Shown: positions 32,353 to 42,500 of the stretch, piece after piece
Position numbering within the stretch: the stretch's first letter is position 1
Layout of the letters: every line of letters starts with the position of its first letter
DNA from: SFWF01 sp045537915
GTDB taxonomy: Bacteria > Bacillota > Clostridia > Oscillospirales > Acutalibacteraceae
Assembly (NCBI GenBank): GCA_045537915.1
Contig: JAZSQK010000030.1
Location: 1-64,000, forward strand
Direction: 5' to 3'
Length of the DNA stretch: 64,000 bases
Notes under the pieces: model-generated
The model's input: only the letters and a program-made list of their open reading frames with translations
The model's database searches: none
What the model was told of the DNA's origin: nothing
Position numbers and translations under genes: made by a program

Positions 32353-33735
32353 ATGAATATAGCAGACAGTCAGATCAGATATCAAAACGAGAATGACGCT
32401 CTTACCGCTACCGTGGCAAGAAAGCGTCTTGCAATGCTTTTTGACGAGGGTTCGTATCAGGAGCTTGACCGTTTTATGAAGCACGATGACGCCGAATGTG
32501 AAGTTGTAGCCGCCTTCGGAGAAGTCAACGGTATGAATGTATATGCCTTTTCCCAGAGCATTGATATAAATAAGGGCGCTATGGGTAAGGTTCAGGCATC
32601 AAAAATACTTCAGCTTTATGATATGGCTGCTAAAACAGGAACTCCTGTTGTTGGATTCTTTGATTCAAACGGCGCTCATATCGACGAAGGAATTGAGGCT
32701 CTTGAGGCCTATGGAGCTCTTATCAAGGCGGCAGGAAATCTTTCGGGAGTTGTTCCGCAGATTTCGGTTGTTGCGGGTCCGTGTATCGGCAGTGCGGCGG
32801 TGTTGGCAACAATAGCAGATATTCTCATTGTTGAGAAGAGCGCAGAGTTTTATGTTGCATCTCCCGCTTTTTCGGATAAAAACGAGGACGAGCTTGACAC
32901 GGTCTATCTGGCAGGAAGAAATGGCACAGCATCCATCGTTGCAGAAAGTGACAAGGAGGCTGTTGACAAGGTAGTAGAGCTTTTATCCTTCCTTCCGTCA
33001 AACAATCTCGCCGAGCCGCTATACTGTGAGCCCGTAGCACCGGTGGCTGGTGAAGATGTGCTGGATATGGTAATTGATAAGGATAGCTTCCTTGAAATAA
33101 ATGAGCTTTCCAATAAGTCTATTAAAACGGGCTTCGCCCGTGTTGACGGTGCTCCTGTCGGAATAATAAAAACCGAAAGCGCCAACCACGACGGATATTT
33201 CAGTGTTCTCGCAGCCAGAAAGGCAGCCAGATTTGTTCGTCTTTGCGATGCATATTCAATCCCGATTATTACGTTTGTCGATTCACTCGGCATAGATGCC
33301 TCGGAAAGCTACAGAAGGGCAGGAGACGTACGCTCTCTGTCTGTACTGACACTTGCTTATTCGGAGGCTACCACACCTAAAATTACATTGGTAACAGGCA
33401 ATGCAGTCTCTTCTGCTTATATTGCTTTTGTTTCATCTGCCGCTAATCCCGATTTGGTCTTCGCCTGGCCGCAGGCGGTTATAGGCACTCTTGAGCCTAT
33501 GACGGCGGTACAGCTTATGTATAAGGACAGGCTTGAGGCGGGAGAAAACAGAGCAGACCTTGAGGCCGAGTATGCAAAGGAAGTGTGTTCTCCCTTTAAT
33601 GCGGCATCATACGGCTTTGTGGACGACATTTTTGAGCCCTCCGCAACCTATGATAAAATCCGTCACGCTCTTGATTTACTCCTCTCTAAGAGAGTATCCA
33701 AGATGAACAAAAAGCACACCAATATTCCGCTTTAA
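32353..33735 (+). CDS. Acyl-CoA carboxyltransferase subunit (transcarboxylase 12S-like)
   Basis: A 460-residue crotonase-superfamily carboxyltransferase of the AccD/PccB/MmdA type. The two half-domains show VVGFFDSNGAHIDEGIEALEAYG and VVAGPCIGSAAVLATIADI in the N-half, and FVRLCDAYSIPIITFVDSLG and FAWPQAVIGTLEPM in the C-half. It transfers a carboxyl group between a biotin carrier and an acyl-CoA. Downstream genes encode a biotin carrier and a pyruvate/oxaloacetate carboxyltransferase, matching the 12S-1.3S-5S plan of methylmalonyl-CoA:pyruvate transcarboxylase. There is no biotin carboxylase and no membrane decarboxylase subunit nearby. GAGGAGG precedes the ATG. Confidence 0.85.
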   Translation: MNIADSQIRYQNENDALTATVARKRLAMLFDEGSYQELDRFMKHDDAECEVVAAFGEVNGMNVYAFSQSIDINKGAMGKVQASKILQLYDMAAKTGTPVVGFFDSNGAHIDEGIEALEAYGALIKAAGNLSGVVPQISVVAGPCIGSAAVLATIADILIVEKSAEFYVASPAFSDKNEDELDTVYLAGRNGTASIVAESDKEAVDKVVELLSFLPSNNLAEPLYCEPVAPVAGEDVLDMVIDKDSFLEINELSNKSIKTGFARVDGAPVGIIKTESANHDGYFSVLAARKAARFVRLCDAYSIPIITFVDSLGIDASESYRRAGDVRSLSVLTLAYSEATTPKITLVTGNAVSSAYIAFVSSAANPDLVFAWPQAVIGTLEPMTAVQLMYKDRLEAGENRADLEAEYAKEVCSPFNAASYGFVDDIFEPSATYDKIRHALDLLLSKRVSKMNKKHTNIPL

Positions 33736-33778
33736 AAATAAGAAATTTAATATGCAATCCTATTTGGAGGAAAATAAA

Positions 33779-34135
33779 ATGAAACACTTAAAAATTACAG
33801 TTAACGGAAAGACCTATGATGTATCTGTAGAGGAGGTTGGAGCATCCTCGGCTCCTGTATCAGCACCGGTTGCAGCGGCTCCTGTTGAAGCAGCACCTGT
33901 AGCACCCGCTGCTTCGGCTACGGGTGAGCCTGTAGTTGCGCCTATGCCCGGAACGATTCTTTCGGTAAATGTTTCTGCAGGTCAGTCAGTCTCGAAGGGC
34001 GACGTTCTTTGTGTTCTCGAGGCAATGAAGATGGAAAATGAAATCTTTGCCGATCGTGACGGAGTTGTTGAGGCGGTTTCAGTTTCAAAGGGCGAGACTG
34101 TAAACTCCGGCCAGACACTTGTCGTAATTAAATAA
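33779..34135 (+). CDS. Biotin carboxyl carrier protein (transcarboxylase 1.3S-like)
   Basis: A 118-residue carrier. The short N-terminal domain (KHLKITVNGKTYDVSVEE) is followed by an alanine/proline-rich flexible linker (about 22-48) and a biotinyl domain (50-118) with the modification site EAMKMENEI. The linker and length match the 1.3S carrier of Propionibacterium transcarboxylase and also carriers of Na+-pumping decarboxylases. The ATG at 33779 follows TTGGAGGAAAA; a 9-codon extension to 33752 is unlikely. Confidence 0.93.
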   Translation: MKHLKITVNGKTYDVSVEEVGASSAPVSAPVAAAPVEAAPVAPAASATGEPVVAPMPGTILSVNVSAGQSVSKGDVLCVLEAMKMENEIFADRDGVVEAVSVSKGETVNSGQTLVVIK

Positions 34136-34158
34136 TTTCACGAAAGAGGTAAACATCT

Positions 34159-35556
34159 GTGGCACGTATTGGTATCACCGAAACAGTTTTGAGGGATGCG
34201 CATCAGTCATTGATTGCAACCCGTATGTCTATGGAAGATATGCTTCCTATGTTAGATGATCTTGACAAGATTGGCTATCATTCGCTTGAATGTTGGGGCG
34301 GAGCCACCTTTGACAGCTGCCTTAGATTTTTGAATGAGGATCCATGGGACAGACTTCGCACAATAAGAGAGCATTGTCCTAACACTAAACTTCAGATGCT
34401 TTTCAGAGGGCAGAATATGCTTGGATACCGTCACTATGCTGATGATGTTGTTGAGTATTTTGTGCAGAAATCGGTAGCAAACGGTATTGATATTCTTCGT
34501 ATTTTTGATGCCCTTAACGATTTCCGCAATCTCGAAACTGCAATTAAAGCGGCAAAAAAAGAGGGCGCTCATACACAGGCTGCAATTTCTTATACTACAG
34601 GCCCTGTTTTTGATATTGAGTATTATACAAATTATGCAAAGCAACTTGAAAATGCAGGGGCAGATTCTATTTGCGTTAAGGATATGGCAGGACTGCTTAC
34701 CCCTTACGGCACTTATGAACTCGTTAAAGCGCTAAAGGAAATCGTAAAGGTTCCGATACAGGTTCATACCCATTATACTTCAGGCCTCGGTTCAATGGTT
34801 CTTCTAAAGGCTGTTGAGGCTGGCGCAGATGTCGTTGATACTGCGCTTTCTCCTCTTGCGCTCGGCACCTCTCACGCAGCAACCGAATCTATGGTTGCGG
34901 CTCTTCAGGGCACCGAAAATGACACGGGACTTGACCTTGAGGCACTGAGCAATATTGCAAAGTATGTTTCTACCTTAAGAGAAAAATATATAGAAAATGG
35001 ATTACTCAATCCCAAAATGCTCGGCGTTGACGGAAAAACCCTTATCTATCAGGTCCCGGGCGGAATGCTTTCAAACCTTGTTTCTCAGCTTAAACAGGCA
35101 GGAAAAGAGGACAAACTCAGCGAGGTTCTTGCAGAGGTTCCTATGGTCAGAGCCGATTGCGGATATCCTCCTCTTGTAACTCCGTCTTCACAGATTGTCG
35201 GTACTCAGGCGGTCTTCAATGTTATTAACGGCGAACGCTATAAAATGGTTACCAAGGAGTTTAAGGGACTTGTACGTGGAGAATACGGCAAAACTCCTCT
35301 GCCTATAGACGAGGATTTCAGAAAGAAGATTATAGGGGATGCAGAACCGATAGACTGCCGTCCTGCAGATCTTCTTGAGCCCGAGCTTGACAAAATAAGG
35401 AAAGAGGCTGCCCAGTGGATAGAGCAGGAGGAGGACGTTCTCTCATATGCTCAGTTCGGACAGGTGGCAGTTAAATTCTTTGAAGAACGTAACAATAAAA
35501 AATATAAGGTGGATTCTCAACACGCCGATATTGATGCATCTGTTTACCCTCTGTAA
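34159..35556 (+). CDS. Pyruvate/oxaloacetate carboxyltransferase (transcarboxylase 5S-like)
   Basis: A 465-residue TIM-barrel carboxyltransferase related to OadA, PycB and transcarboxylase 5S. It shows ITETVLRDAHQSLIATRM at the N-terminus, the active-site lysine in ICVKDMAGLLTP, and the metal-binding histidines in VHTHYTSG. It lacks an attached biotin domain, unlike OadA or pyruvate carboxylase, so it must use the separate carrier encoded just upstream. The GTG start follows GAAAGAGGTAAA. It moves carboxyl groups between oxaloacetate/pyruvate and biotin. Confidence 0.88.
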   Translation: MARIGITETVLRDAHQSLIATRMSMEDMLPMLDDLDKIGYHSLECWGGATFDSCLRFLNEDPWDRLRTIREHCPNTKLQMLFRGQNMLGYRHYADDVVEYFVQKSVANGIDILRIFDALNDFRNLETAIKAAKKEGAHTQAAISYTTGPVFDIEYYTNYAKQLENAGADSICVKDMAGLLTPYGTYELVKALKEIVKVPIQVHTHYTSGLGSMVLLKAVEAGADVVDTALSPLALGTSHAATESMVAALQGTENDTGLDLEALSNIAKYVSTLREKYIENGLLNPKMLGVDGKTLIYQVPGGMLSNLVSQLKQAGKEDKLSEVLAEVPMVRADCGYPPLVTPSSQIVGTQAVFNVINGERYKMVTKEFKGLVRGEYGKTPLPIDEDFRKKIIGDAEPIDCRPADLLEPELDKIRKEAAQWIEQEEDVLSYAQFGQVAVKFFEERNNKKYKVDSQHADIDASVYPL

Positions 35557-35563
35557 AAAAAGG

Positions 35564-35592
35564 TTGCAAAATGTCTGCAGTTATGTTATAAT
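35564..35592 (+). promoter_or_regulatory. Sigma-A promoter for secG
   Basis: TTGCAA (35564-35569) and TATAAT (35587-35592) with a 17-bp spacer lie 41 bp before the secG start. Confidence 0.7.
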
Positions 35593-35632
35593 CCATTCGT
35601 TACAATGATTTTAACTTTTCGGAGGTTATAAT

Positions 35633-35878
35633 ATGATCTGGCATATTATTCTTGGAGTGCTTGTTTTTCTGGCATCTATTATAGTAATAGGAATTGTTCT
35701 TTTACAGCAGGGACACCGTTCCGGTATTAACGGAGCAATTTCAGGCGGAGCTGATACCTTTCTTTCCAAAACAAAGGCAAGAACGCTTGATGCTACACTC
35801 GCTCGTATAACTAAATATATTGCAATTGGATTTTTCGTTTTAATTCTTATTGCAAATTTAATTTTTGCCCTCATCTAA
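35633..35878 (+). CDS. secG: Preprotein translocase subunit SecG
   Basis: An 81-residue membrane protein with two TM helices (about 4-24 and 58-80) joined by the conserved loop VLLQQGHRSGINGAISGGAD. SecG assists SecYEG-mediated secretion. CGGAGGTTA precedes the ATG; a terminator follows, so it is transcribed alone. The usual clostridial neighbour rnr is not here. Confidence 0.93.
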   Translation: MIWHIILGVLVFLASIIVIGIVLLQQGHRSGINGAISGGADTFLSKTKARTLDATLARITKYIAIGFFVLILIANLIFALI

Positions 35879-35883
35879 TCTTT

Positions 35884-35914
35884 AACGGCAGCATTTATTA
35901 TGCTGCCGTTTTTC
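35884..35914 (+). terminator. Intrinsic terminator
   Basis: AACGGCAGCAT (35884-35894) pairs with ATGCTGCCGTT (35900-35910), followed by TTT. It ends secG. Confidence 0.85.
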
Positions 35915-35968
35915 ATATTTTACGCTTATTCCTCATAATCATTATTGTTAGGATTGTGAGGATTTTTT

Positions 35969-36232
35969 ATGTCAGTTTTAAGCGTTCTTTTTATAGTTTT
36001 TATTTCAATATTTTTTGCTTTAATGATTCTATTTGCAATTATGACGGGAAGGCCCCTAAAAGCGCTTTTTCTTAATTTTTTAAGCGGTATAATCCTGCTT
36101 GTAATTATCTGCCTTTTGGAGAAGTATCTTTTCACAGGGCTTAGGCTTAATATATACACACTTTCAGTGTCCGGTTTTTTGGGCATACCGGGTGTTATAA
36201 TGCAATTGCTGATTAAAATTTTATTTATATAA
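35969..36232 (+). CDS. bofA: BofA-family pro-sigma-K processing inhibitor
   Basis: An 87-residue protein with three hydrophobic segments and the C-terminal family signature SGFLGIPGVIMQLLIKILF. BofA holds SpoIVFB inactive in the outer forespore membrane until the SpoIVB signal. A SpoIVFB-like protease is encoded at 12675, so the two probably interact. GTGAGGA precedes the ATG. It is weakly conserved in its first half, and the distance to addB (63 bp, with its own promoter-like TATAAT near 36262) suggests independent expression. Confidence 0.8.
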   Translation: MSVLSVLFIVFISIFFALMILFAIMTGRPLKALFLNFLSGIILLVIICLLEKYLFTGLRLNIYTLSVSGFLGIPGVIMQLLIKILFI

Positions 36233-36295
36233 ATAATACTTTTTTATTTTCAATAAATATTGTATAATTGAAGTATAAAAATCTAGGAGTGTATA

Positions 36296-39200
36296 ATGCT
36301 TAATTTTGTTTTAGGACGAGCCTGTACAGGAAAATCATACTATATCGTTAATAAGGCGGCCCAGCGGTCTTTGTCCGCTAAGGCTGTAATTATAGTTCCC
36401 GAACAGTTTTCTTTTGAAACAGAAAGGGCAGTTCTGAGAGCTAAGGATTATAACAGTGACAATATACAGGTAATGAGCTTTACAAAACTCTATTCGGAGG
36501 TTTCACGCCTTTCGGGTTTTGGTAAATTGCCTGTTATGAGTGATGCCGAAAGAATTTTAATGTGTGATTTAGCGCTCAAAAAGTCATTAGATCAGCTTGA
36601 GATATTCGGCCGTTTTGCAAACTACAGTGATTTTTGTCAAAAGATAGCTACGCTTATTGAGGACTTTAAGTTCGCCGCTGTTTCTTGCGAGGAAATTATG
36701 GAGGCTTCGAGAAAAATCGGTGGTACAACAGGCGCAAAGCTGCATGATATAGCAGTAATAATGTCGGTATATGAGTCGATTATATCAGATAAATTTATCG
36801 ACCCCTCAGATTATCTTACAAGACTTAATACAATACTTGATGATTTTGATTATTTCGATGGCAAGGCGGTGTTTTTTGATTCTTTTTCGGGCTTTACCGG
36901 TCAGCAGTTCAAAATTATAGAGAAAATTCTTCTAAAAGCAGAAGAGGTTACATTTTCGTTTTGTACCGATAATATTTCAAATACCGAGCTTGGCGTTTTT
37001 TATAACATCAACAAAACCGCCCAGAAAATTATTTCTATTGCCGAAAAGCTGTCGGTTCAAATTGGCGAGACAAAGATTCTCGGTGAAAACTTTTACTCTA
37101 ACACTACACTAAGGAATCTGGAGTCGTTTTTTGTCGGAGATATAAACGAAATTGAAAAGAGCGATGACAAAGAAAATCTGAATATTATTTCCTGTAAGGA
37201 CCGAAGAGAAGAGGCTTTTGCGGCTTGCGGAATAGTTAAAGGACTTGTAGAGGACCAAGACTACAGATACCGAGACTTTATAATTGTTGCAAGAAATGCC
37301 GCCGACTATGAGGGCTACATAGAACTGTTTTGCAAAAAAAATCAGATTCCTTGTTTCTTTGATAAGAAGGTTCCGATTACCGATACTCTGCTTTACACAT
37401 ATATTAAATCGCTTCTGCAAATAAAGCAGTCATTTTCAATCGAGAATATTTTAGCCTGGCTTAAGTGCGGTATGAACGACTATGACGCAAATGAACTGTA
37501 TTTGCTTGAGGATTACATTTATATCTGGAATATTTCGGGCGCCGACTGGGGTAAGGAATGGACAATGAATCCCGCAGGGCTTGAAATATCCGAAATAAAA
37601 CAGGAGGAGCAGGAGCAGTTAAATACTTTAAATCGGTTGCGGTCGGATATTTATACTAGACTCACACATTTCTGTGCGTCCTTTTGCGGCAATGCTCAAA
37701 GCCGCTCGGAATGTATATATAATTTCCTTAAGAAAGAAAAAATTGATGAGCGCCTTTCGGATATGTGCCTTAGATTTGACAGTGAGGGCAGAGGCTTTAC
37801 CGCTTCGGTTTTAAGGCAGAGTTGGGATAAAATTGCCGACATTCTTGACTCACTTGCAAGACTGTTTTGTGATGAGATATCGACCGATGAATTTGTTAAG
37901 GCGTTTAGTGTTTCTTGCCAGATAACATCGGTGTCAAACATACCCCAGATGCTTGACGAGGTTACCTTTGGCTCAGCCGACAGGATTAGACCGTCAAAGC
38001 CCAGAGTAGCAATAATACTCGGCGCAAATCAAGGGGTATTCCCGTCTGTCAGCGACCAAAAGGGAATATTAGCTACAACCGATAAACGAAGACTTGAGGA
38101 GCATGGAATTTCACTCAATGACGATGAGATTAAGAGTGCGGTAGAAGAAAACTATCTTGTCTATTCAATGCTCTGTTGTCCTGTTGACAAAACCTTTGTT
38201 TTATATTCTGAGAGAACTCCGTCAGGAGCTGCCGCCGAACCGTCGGCCTTTATTTCGGCAGTCTGCGAGAGCCTTGAAAATGTGCATATTGAGAATTATG
38301 CTCCGCTATCCCGTGATATTTTCCTGCCACGAACGAAGGCGTCTGCGCTTGATATGATGAGTGATGTTTACGGCAGTGAGTTTTTGACTGTAAAAGAGTC
38401 GGTTGCCGATGATCGAGATTTAGAGGCCGTCCTTAGTGTCTTTGATAAAAAGGACTATGCCGACAGTTTCATGATATCACGAGAAAACTCAGATGCTCTT
38501 TTCAATAAAAACATATATATTTCTGCTTCCAAGCTGGATAATTTCTATTCCTGCAGACTAATGTATTTCCTTAAATACGGTCTGAAAACGGGAAAACTTG
38601 TTGCGGCCGATCTTAATGTTATGCAGAGAGGTACTGTGACACACTATGTACTCGAAAATTTAATCAATACACATAAAAAAGGTTTTTGTGAGCTGTCAGA
38701 CAGTCAGATCAGCAGTCAGGTTGACGAGCTTATTAATAAATATATTTCCTCTGTGTCGGGCTATGAAATTTTAGTTACACCAAGATTTAAATTTCTGCTG
38801 TCCAGAATATCCCAGTCGGTCAAGGCGGTGGCATTCCATCTTGCCGAGGAGTTCAGACAAAGCGAGTTTGAGCCCTCTTACTGTGAATTGGAGATATCTG
38901 CCGACGGTCAGGTGCCCGAGCTTCGTCTTAATGTTGAGGGGGGCCAGATGGTACTCACAGGAAAAATTGACCGACTTGACACCTTCGGAAATGTTATACG
39001 TGTAGTAGACTATAAAACAGGCTCTAAATCCTTTGAACTGTCCGACACCCTGTTCGGCCTTAACATACAGATGCTTATATATCTATATGCCATTGTTAAG
39101 AACGGTAAGGATATAGTTGGAGATGCTAAGGCGGGTGGAATTTTGTATATGCCCGCAAAAAGCAGTTTACTTAATGAATCTCTCGCTATGAACGGTCTGA

Positions 39201-39535
39201 TACTTAAGGATTCCGACGTAATTGCCGCAATGGAAAAGGAGAATAACGGACAGTTTATTCCAAAGTATAAGGATACCGCTTCGTCATTTATTGATGAGGA
39301 AATGTTTGACCTTATTTTCAAAAATATCGAAAAGCTCATTTGCTCAATGGGAGGGGCAATCCGCTCGGGAGATTTCAAACCCGAGCCTGTAGACGGAGTT
39401 AAAAGCGATGCCTGTAAATATTGCGATTACGCCTCGGTCTGCAGAAAAAAGGACAGTGAGCATTTCAAGATAAGCAAACGAACCAACGAGGAGATACGAG
39501 AAATTTTAAAGGAGGGGACAGGTCTTGAGCTTTAA
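36296..39535 (+). CDS. addB: Helicase-exonuclease AddAB subunit AddB
   Basis: A 1079-residue subunit of the double-strand-break repair nuclease. The N-terminus carries the nucleotide-binding loop FVLGRACTGKSYYIV; the C-terminal nuclease domain has LTGKIDRLD and RVVDYKTGSKSF. Four cysteines (one in FYSCRLMYF, three in CKYCDYASVC) form the known iron-sulfur clasp. AddB with AddA resects DNA ends to Chi-type sites for RecA. CTAGGAGTG precedes the ATG; it overlaps addA by 11 bp. Confidence 0.95.
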   Translation: MLNFVLGRACTGKSYYIVNKAAQRSLSAKAVIIVPEQFSFETERAVLRAKDYNSDNIQVMSFTKLYSEVSRLSGFGKLPVMSDAERILMCDLALKKSLDQLEIFGRFANYSDFCQKIATLIEDFKFAAVSCEEIMEASRKIGGTTGAKLHDIAVIMSVYESIISDKFIDPSDYLTRLNTILDDFDYFDGKAVFFDSFSGFTGQQFKIIEKILLKAEEVTFSFCTDNISNTELGVFYNINKTAQKIISIAEKLSVQIGETKILGENFYSNTTLRNLESFFVGDINEIEKSDDKENLNIISCKDRREEAFAACGIVKGLVEDQDYRYRDFIIVARNAADYEGYIELFCKKNQIPCFFDKKVPITDTLLYTYIKSLLQIKQSFSIENILAWLKCGMNDYDANELYLLEDYIYIWNISGADWGKEWTMNPAGLEISEIKQEEQEQLNTLNRLRSDIYTRLTHFCASFCGNAQSRSECIYNFLKKEKIDERLSDMCLRFDSEGRGFTASVLRQSWDKIADILDSLARLFCDEISTDEFVKAFSVSCQITSVSNIPQMLDEVTFGSADRIRPSKPRVAIILGANQGVFPSVSDQKGILATTDKRRLEEHGISLNDDEIKSAVEENYLVYSMLCCPVDKTFVLYSERTPSGAAAEPSAFISAVCESLENVHIENYAPLSRDIFLPRTKASALDMMSDVYGSEFLTVKESVADDRDLEAVLSVFDKKDYADSFMISRENSDALFNKNIYISASKLDNFYSCRLMYFLKYGLKTGKLVAADLNVMQRGTVTHYVLENLINTHKKGFCELSDSQISSQVDELINKYISSVSGYEILVTPRFKFLLSRISQSVKAVAFHLAEEFRQSEFEPSYCELEISADGQVPELRLNVEGGQMVLTGKIDRLDTFGNVIRVVDYKTGSKSFELSDTLFGLNIQMLIYLYAIVKNGKDIVGDAKAGGILYMPAKSSLLNESLAMNGLILKDSDVIAAMEKENNGQFIPKYKDTASSFIDEEMFDLIFKNIEKLICSMGGAIRSGDFKPEPVDGVKSDACKYCDYASVCRKKDSEHFKISKRTNEEIREILKEGTGLEL

Positions 39536-42500
39536 GGCTACCGAAGAGCAAAAAGAGGCGATTTATTCCAAGGGAAACATATTGGTTTCCGCAGCGGCCG
39601 GTTCGGGAAAAACGGCTGTGTTGGTTGAACGCTTTATAAGACTTATTACCGATGAGCAAAGTCCCGTCATGGCAGACAGAATTCTCGTTGTTACCTTTAC
39701 AAATGCGGCTGCCGCCGAGCTGAAGCTTAGAATTGAAAAGCGGCTCAATCAGGTTATTGCAGAGAGTCCGTATAATCCCTTTCTTCAAAGGCAGAAGATT
39801 CTGCTGAGCTGTGCAAAAATATGCACTATTGACTCCTTTTGTATTGATTTCATTAGGGAAAATTTTCAGATTGCCGATGTCGACCCTTCTTTTAAAATAG
39901 CAGAAAATTCTGTTATTAAAATGCTTATGGCATCAGCTATGAGTCAGCTTCTTAATGAGGAATTTAATAGCGAAAATGCCCAATTTCTTTCATTGCTTGA
40001 GTATATCGGTTGTACTTATGATGATGCACAGCTTGCCGAGCGAATAAGAGATATATACGAATACAGCCGTCAGATGCCTTTCCCTGATGAGTGGTTGAAC
40101 CGTGTTCTGCAGAGCTATAAGGATAATGCGAACGGAAAGACAGAGCAGTGGTTCTGTGATGCATTCACAATTTTAAAGGACTATGCACAAGAGGCTAAAA
40201 GCTTCATAGACCGTGGAATTTGTACACTTCAGAATGACAGTGAGGTCTGGGAAAAGTATTCGGAAAACTTCAATTATTTTTCTGATTTTATCGAGCAGAT
40301 TCAGATTTTTTGCGATGCTGAGGATTGGGACGGTATCTTTTCTCTGGGCAGCTCGCTCAAACCGCCGGCACTTAAAAAGATAACTGCTGACCAAAAGAGA
40401 GAAAATGTTATCTGGGCAGTATCCCAACGTGACGAGGCAAAGGAGATTATCAAGAAAATATTATCCTTTGTCTATGCCGATAGACAAACCATTCGCAACG
40501 AGATATGCTTTTCTGTTGCTCATATAAGTAAAATAGTCGAATTGGTTATTCGGTTTGAGAAAATATTTTATACATCACTCGCCGAAAGAGGCCTTATGAC
40601 CTTTTATATGGCTGAACAGACCGCCCTTTCGCTAATTTCCGAATATAAGGACGGTGAGGTTGTCGCAGCGGCAAATGCGGGTGAGTTCATCTCGGCTTTT
40701 GATGCCGTTCTGGTCGATGAATATCAGGACACTAACGACCTGCAGGACTGTATATTCAACATTCTGTCAAACAATCAGCGCAATCTGTTTTGTGTCGGAG
40801 ATTCAAAGCAAAGCATTTATCGCTTCAGAGGGGCAAATCCGCATAACTTTATCGAAAAGAAAAAGCTTTATACCCATTCTTCTGAAGAAAACGGCTTTGG
40901 TCGGCGTATAGACCTTACTGCAAATTTCAGAAGCCGAGCCGAAGTTTGCGAGGGTGTAAACAGGCTTTTCGGACTTATTATGCATGAAAATAATGCCGAA
41001 ATTGAATATGATGACAAGGAAAAACTGGTCCCATTGGGTAGCTTTCCCGAAAACAATGAAACAAAGGTGGAACACCATTTCATTGATATGAAAAAGCTTT
41101 TGCAAAGTGATGAGGGGGGCAAATTAGGCTCTCAAAAAACAAAGCAAAAGGCCGAGGCGGCGGTAATTGCCGAGCTTATACAAAAGACGGTAAAAGCCCC
41201 AGCCTTTATCAAGGATGGGGAAGGGTTGCGCCCTGCAAAATACTCGGATATAGTAATACTTTTGCGCTCTCCGTCAAGCACGGCGGAGCTTATAGGAAAT
41301 GAACTCAGAAAGAGAAACATACCTATAAGCATTCCGTCTGGCAATATCTTCGGTTCGGATGAGGTCAACACGGTAATTTCTCTGCTTAAGATCATAAACA
41401 ATCCTTTTGACGATATTGCTCTGCTGACCGTTATGACCTCGCCGCTCTATTGCTTTAGTATTGATGAATTGGCGCAGATGAGGGCGTTATCCAAAAAAGG
41501 AAGGCTCATTTCTGCGCTCAGCATGGCGGCGAACAACGGGAATTCAAAGGCAGAAAGCTTTCTGCGTGAGCTTTCTCACTACCGAGAGGTCAGTGTCGTG
41601 CTTAAGGTTTATGACCTTATAAACGAGATTTTTGAAGCAACAAACTATCTTGGTCTTGTCTCAAGACAGGAGGATGGGGAAAGAAGAAAGTCAAATCTGT
41701 CGGCAATCAAAAATCTTGCCCAGACCTTTGAGGCGGAGGGCAAGAGAAGTCTTAGGGAGTTTCTGAAAAGTATCGAGTCAATGAGTGATTCGGATATAAA
41801 AACCGAGTCTTTTATGGCTGCTGATTCGGTAAAAATAATGAGCATACATTCATCAAAGGGACTACAGTTTCCTGTGGTAATCCTTGCCGATACAAACCAC
41901 CGCTTTAACTTCTCGGACTGCACGGCTCCGCTTTTAATTGATTCAAAATATGGTTTTGCCTTCAAGTACTATGACAAGGAGAATAAGGAAAAGTCAAACA
42001 CACTCCTGCGAGCAGTAATGGCGGAACACGAAAAGGGAGAGCTGCTTTCTGAGGAGGTGCGGCTTTTGTATGTTGCGCTGACAAGAGCGGAAGAAAAGCT
42101 TATTACCACAACCTGTTTTGATGACCTTAAGAAACGAATATCATCACTGTCGGATTTTGGCTTTATAAATGACGGCGCAATATCTCCATACTTTTTCGCA
42201 AAAACAAGCTGTTATGCCGACTGGCTTATTGCGGATGAGTTTGCCTTTTGCCCTGAAAGGTATTTGGATTACCTTGATAGCGATACTTTATGTGACCAAA
42301 TTCATACTAAGCTTGAAAAGGCAGATAAAACAGAAGCCCTCGACGTTGAGGCAAATGCCCAACTTGCTAAGGCTATGCGCAGCCACTATACATATACCTA
42401 TCCCTACGCCGAGCTGCTTCGGATTGAATCAAAGGCCTCGGTTACTGACATTGTTCATAAAGCCGATGGAATTAAATATCAGTTCACCGCTCGACCAGAT

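Noticed and set aside
32353..35556. Sodium-pumping oxaloacetate or methylmalonyl-CoA decarboxylase operon
   Set aside because: No membrane beta subunit or small gamma/delta subunit is present in or next to the operon, although one could lie elsewhere in the genome.
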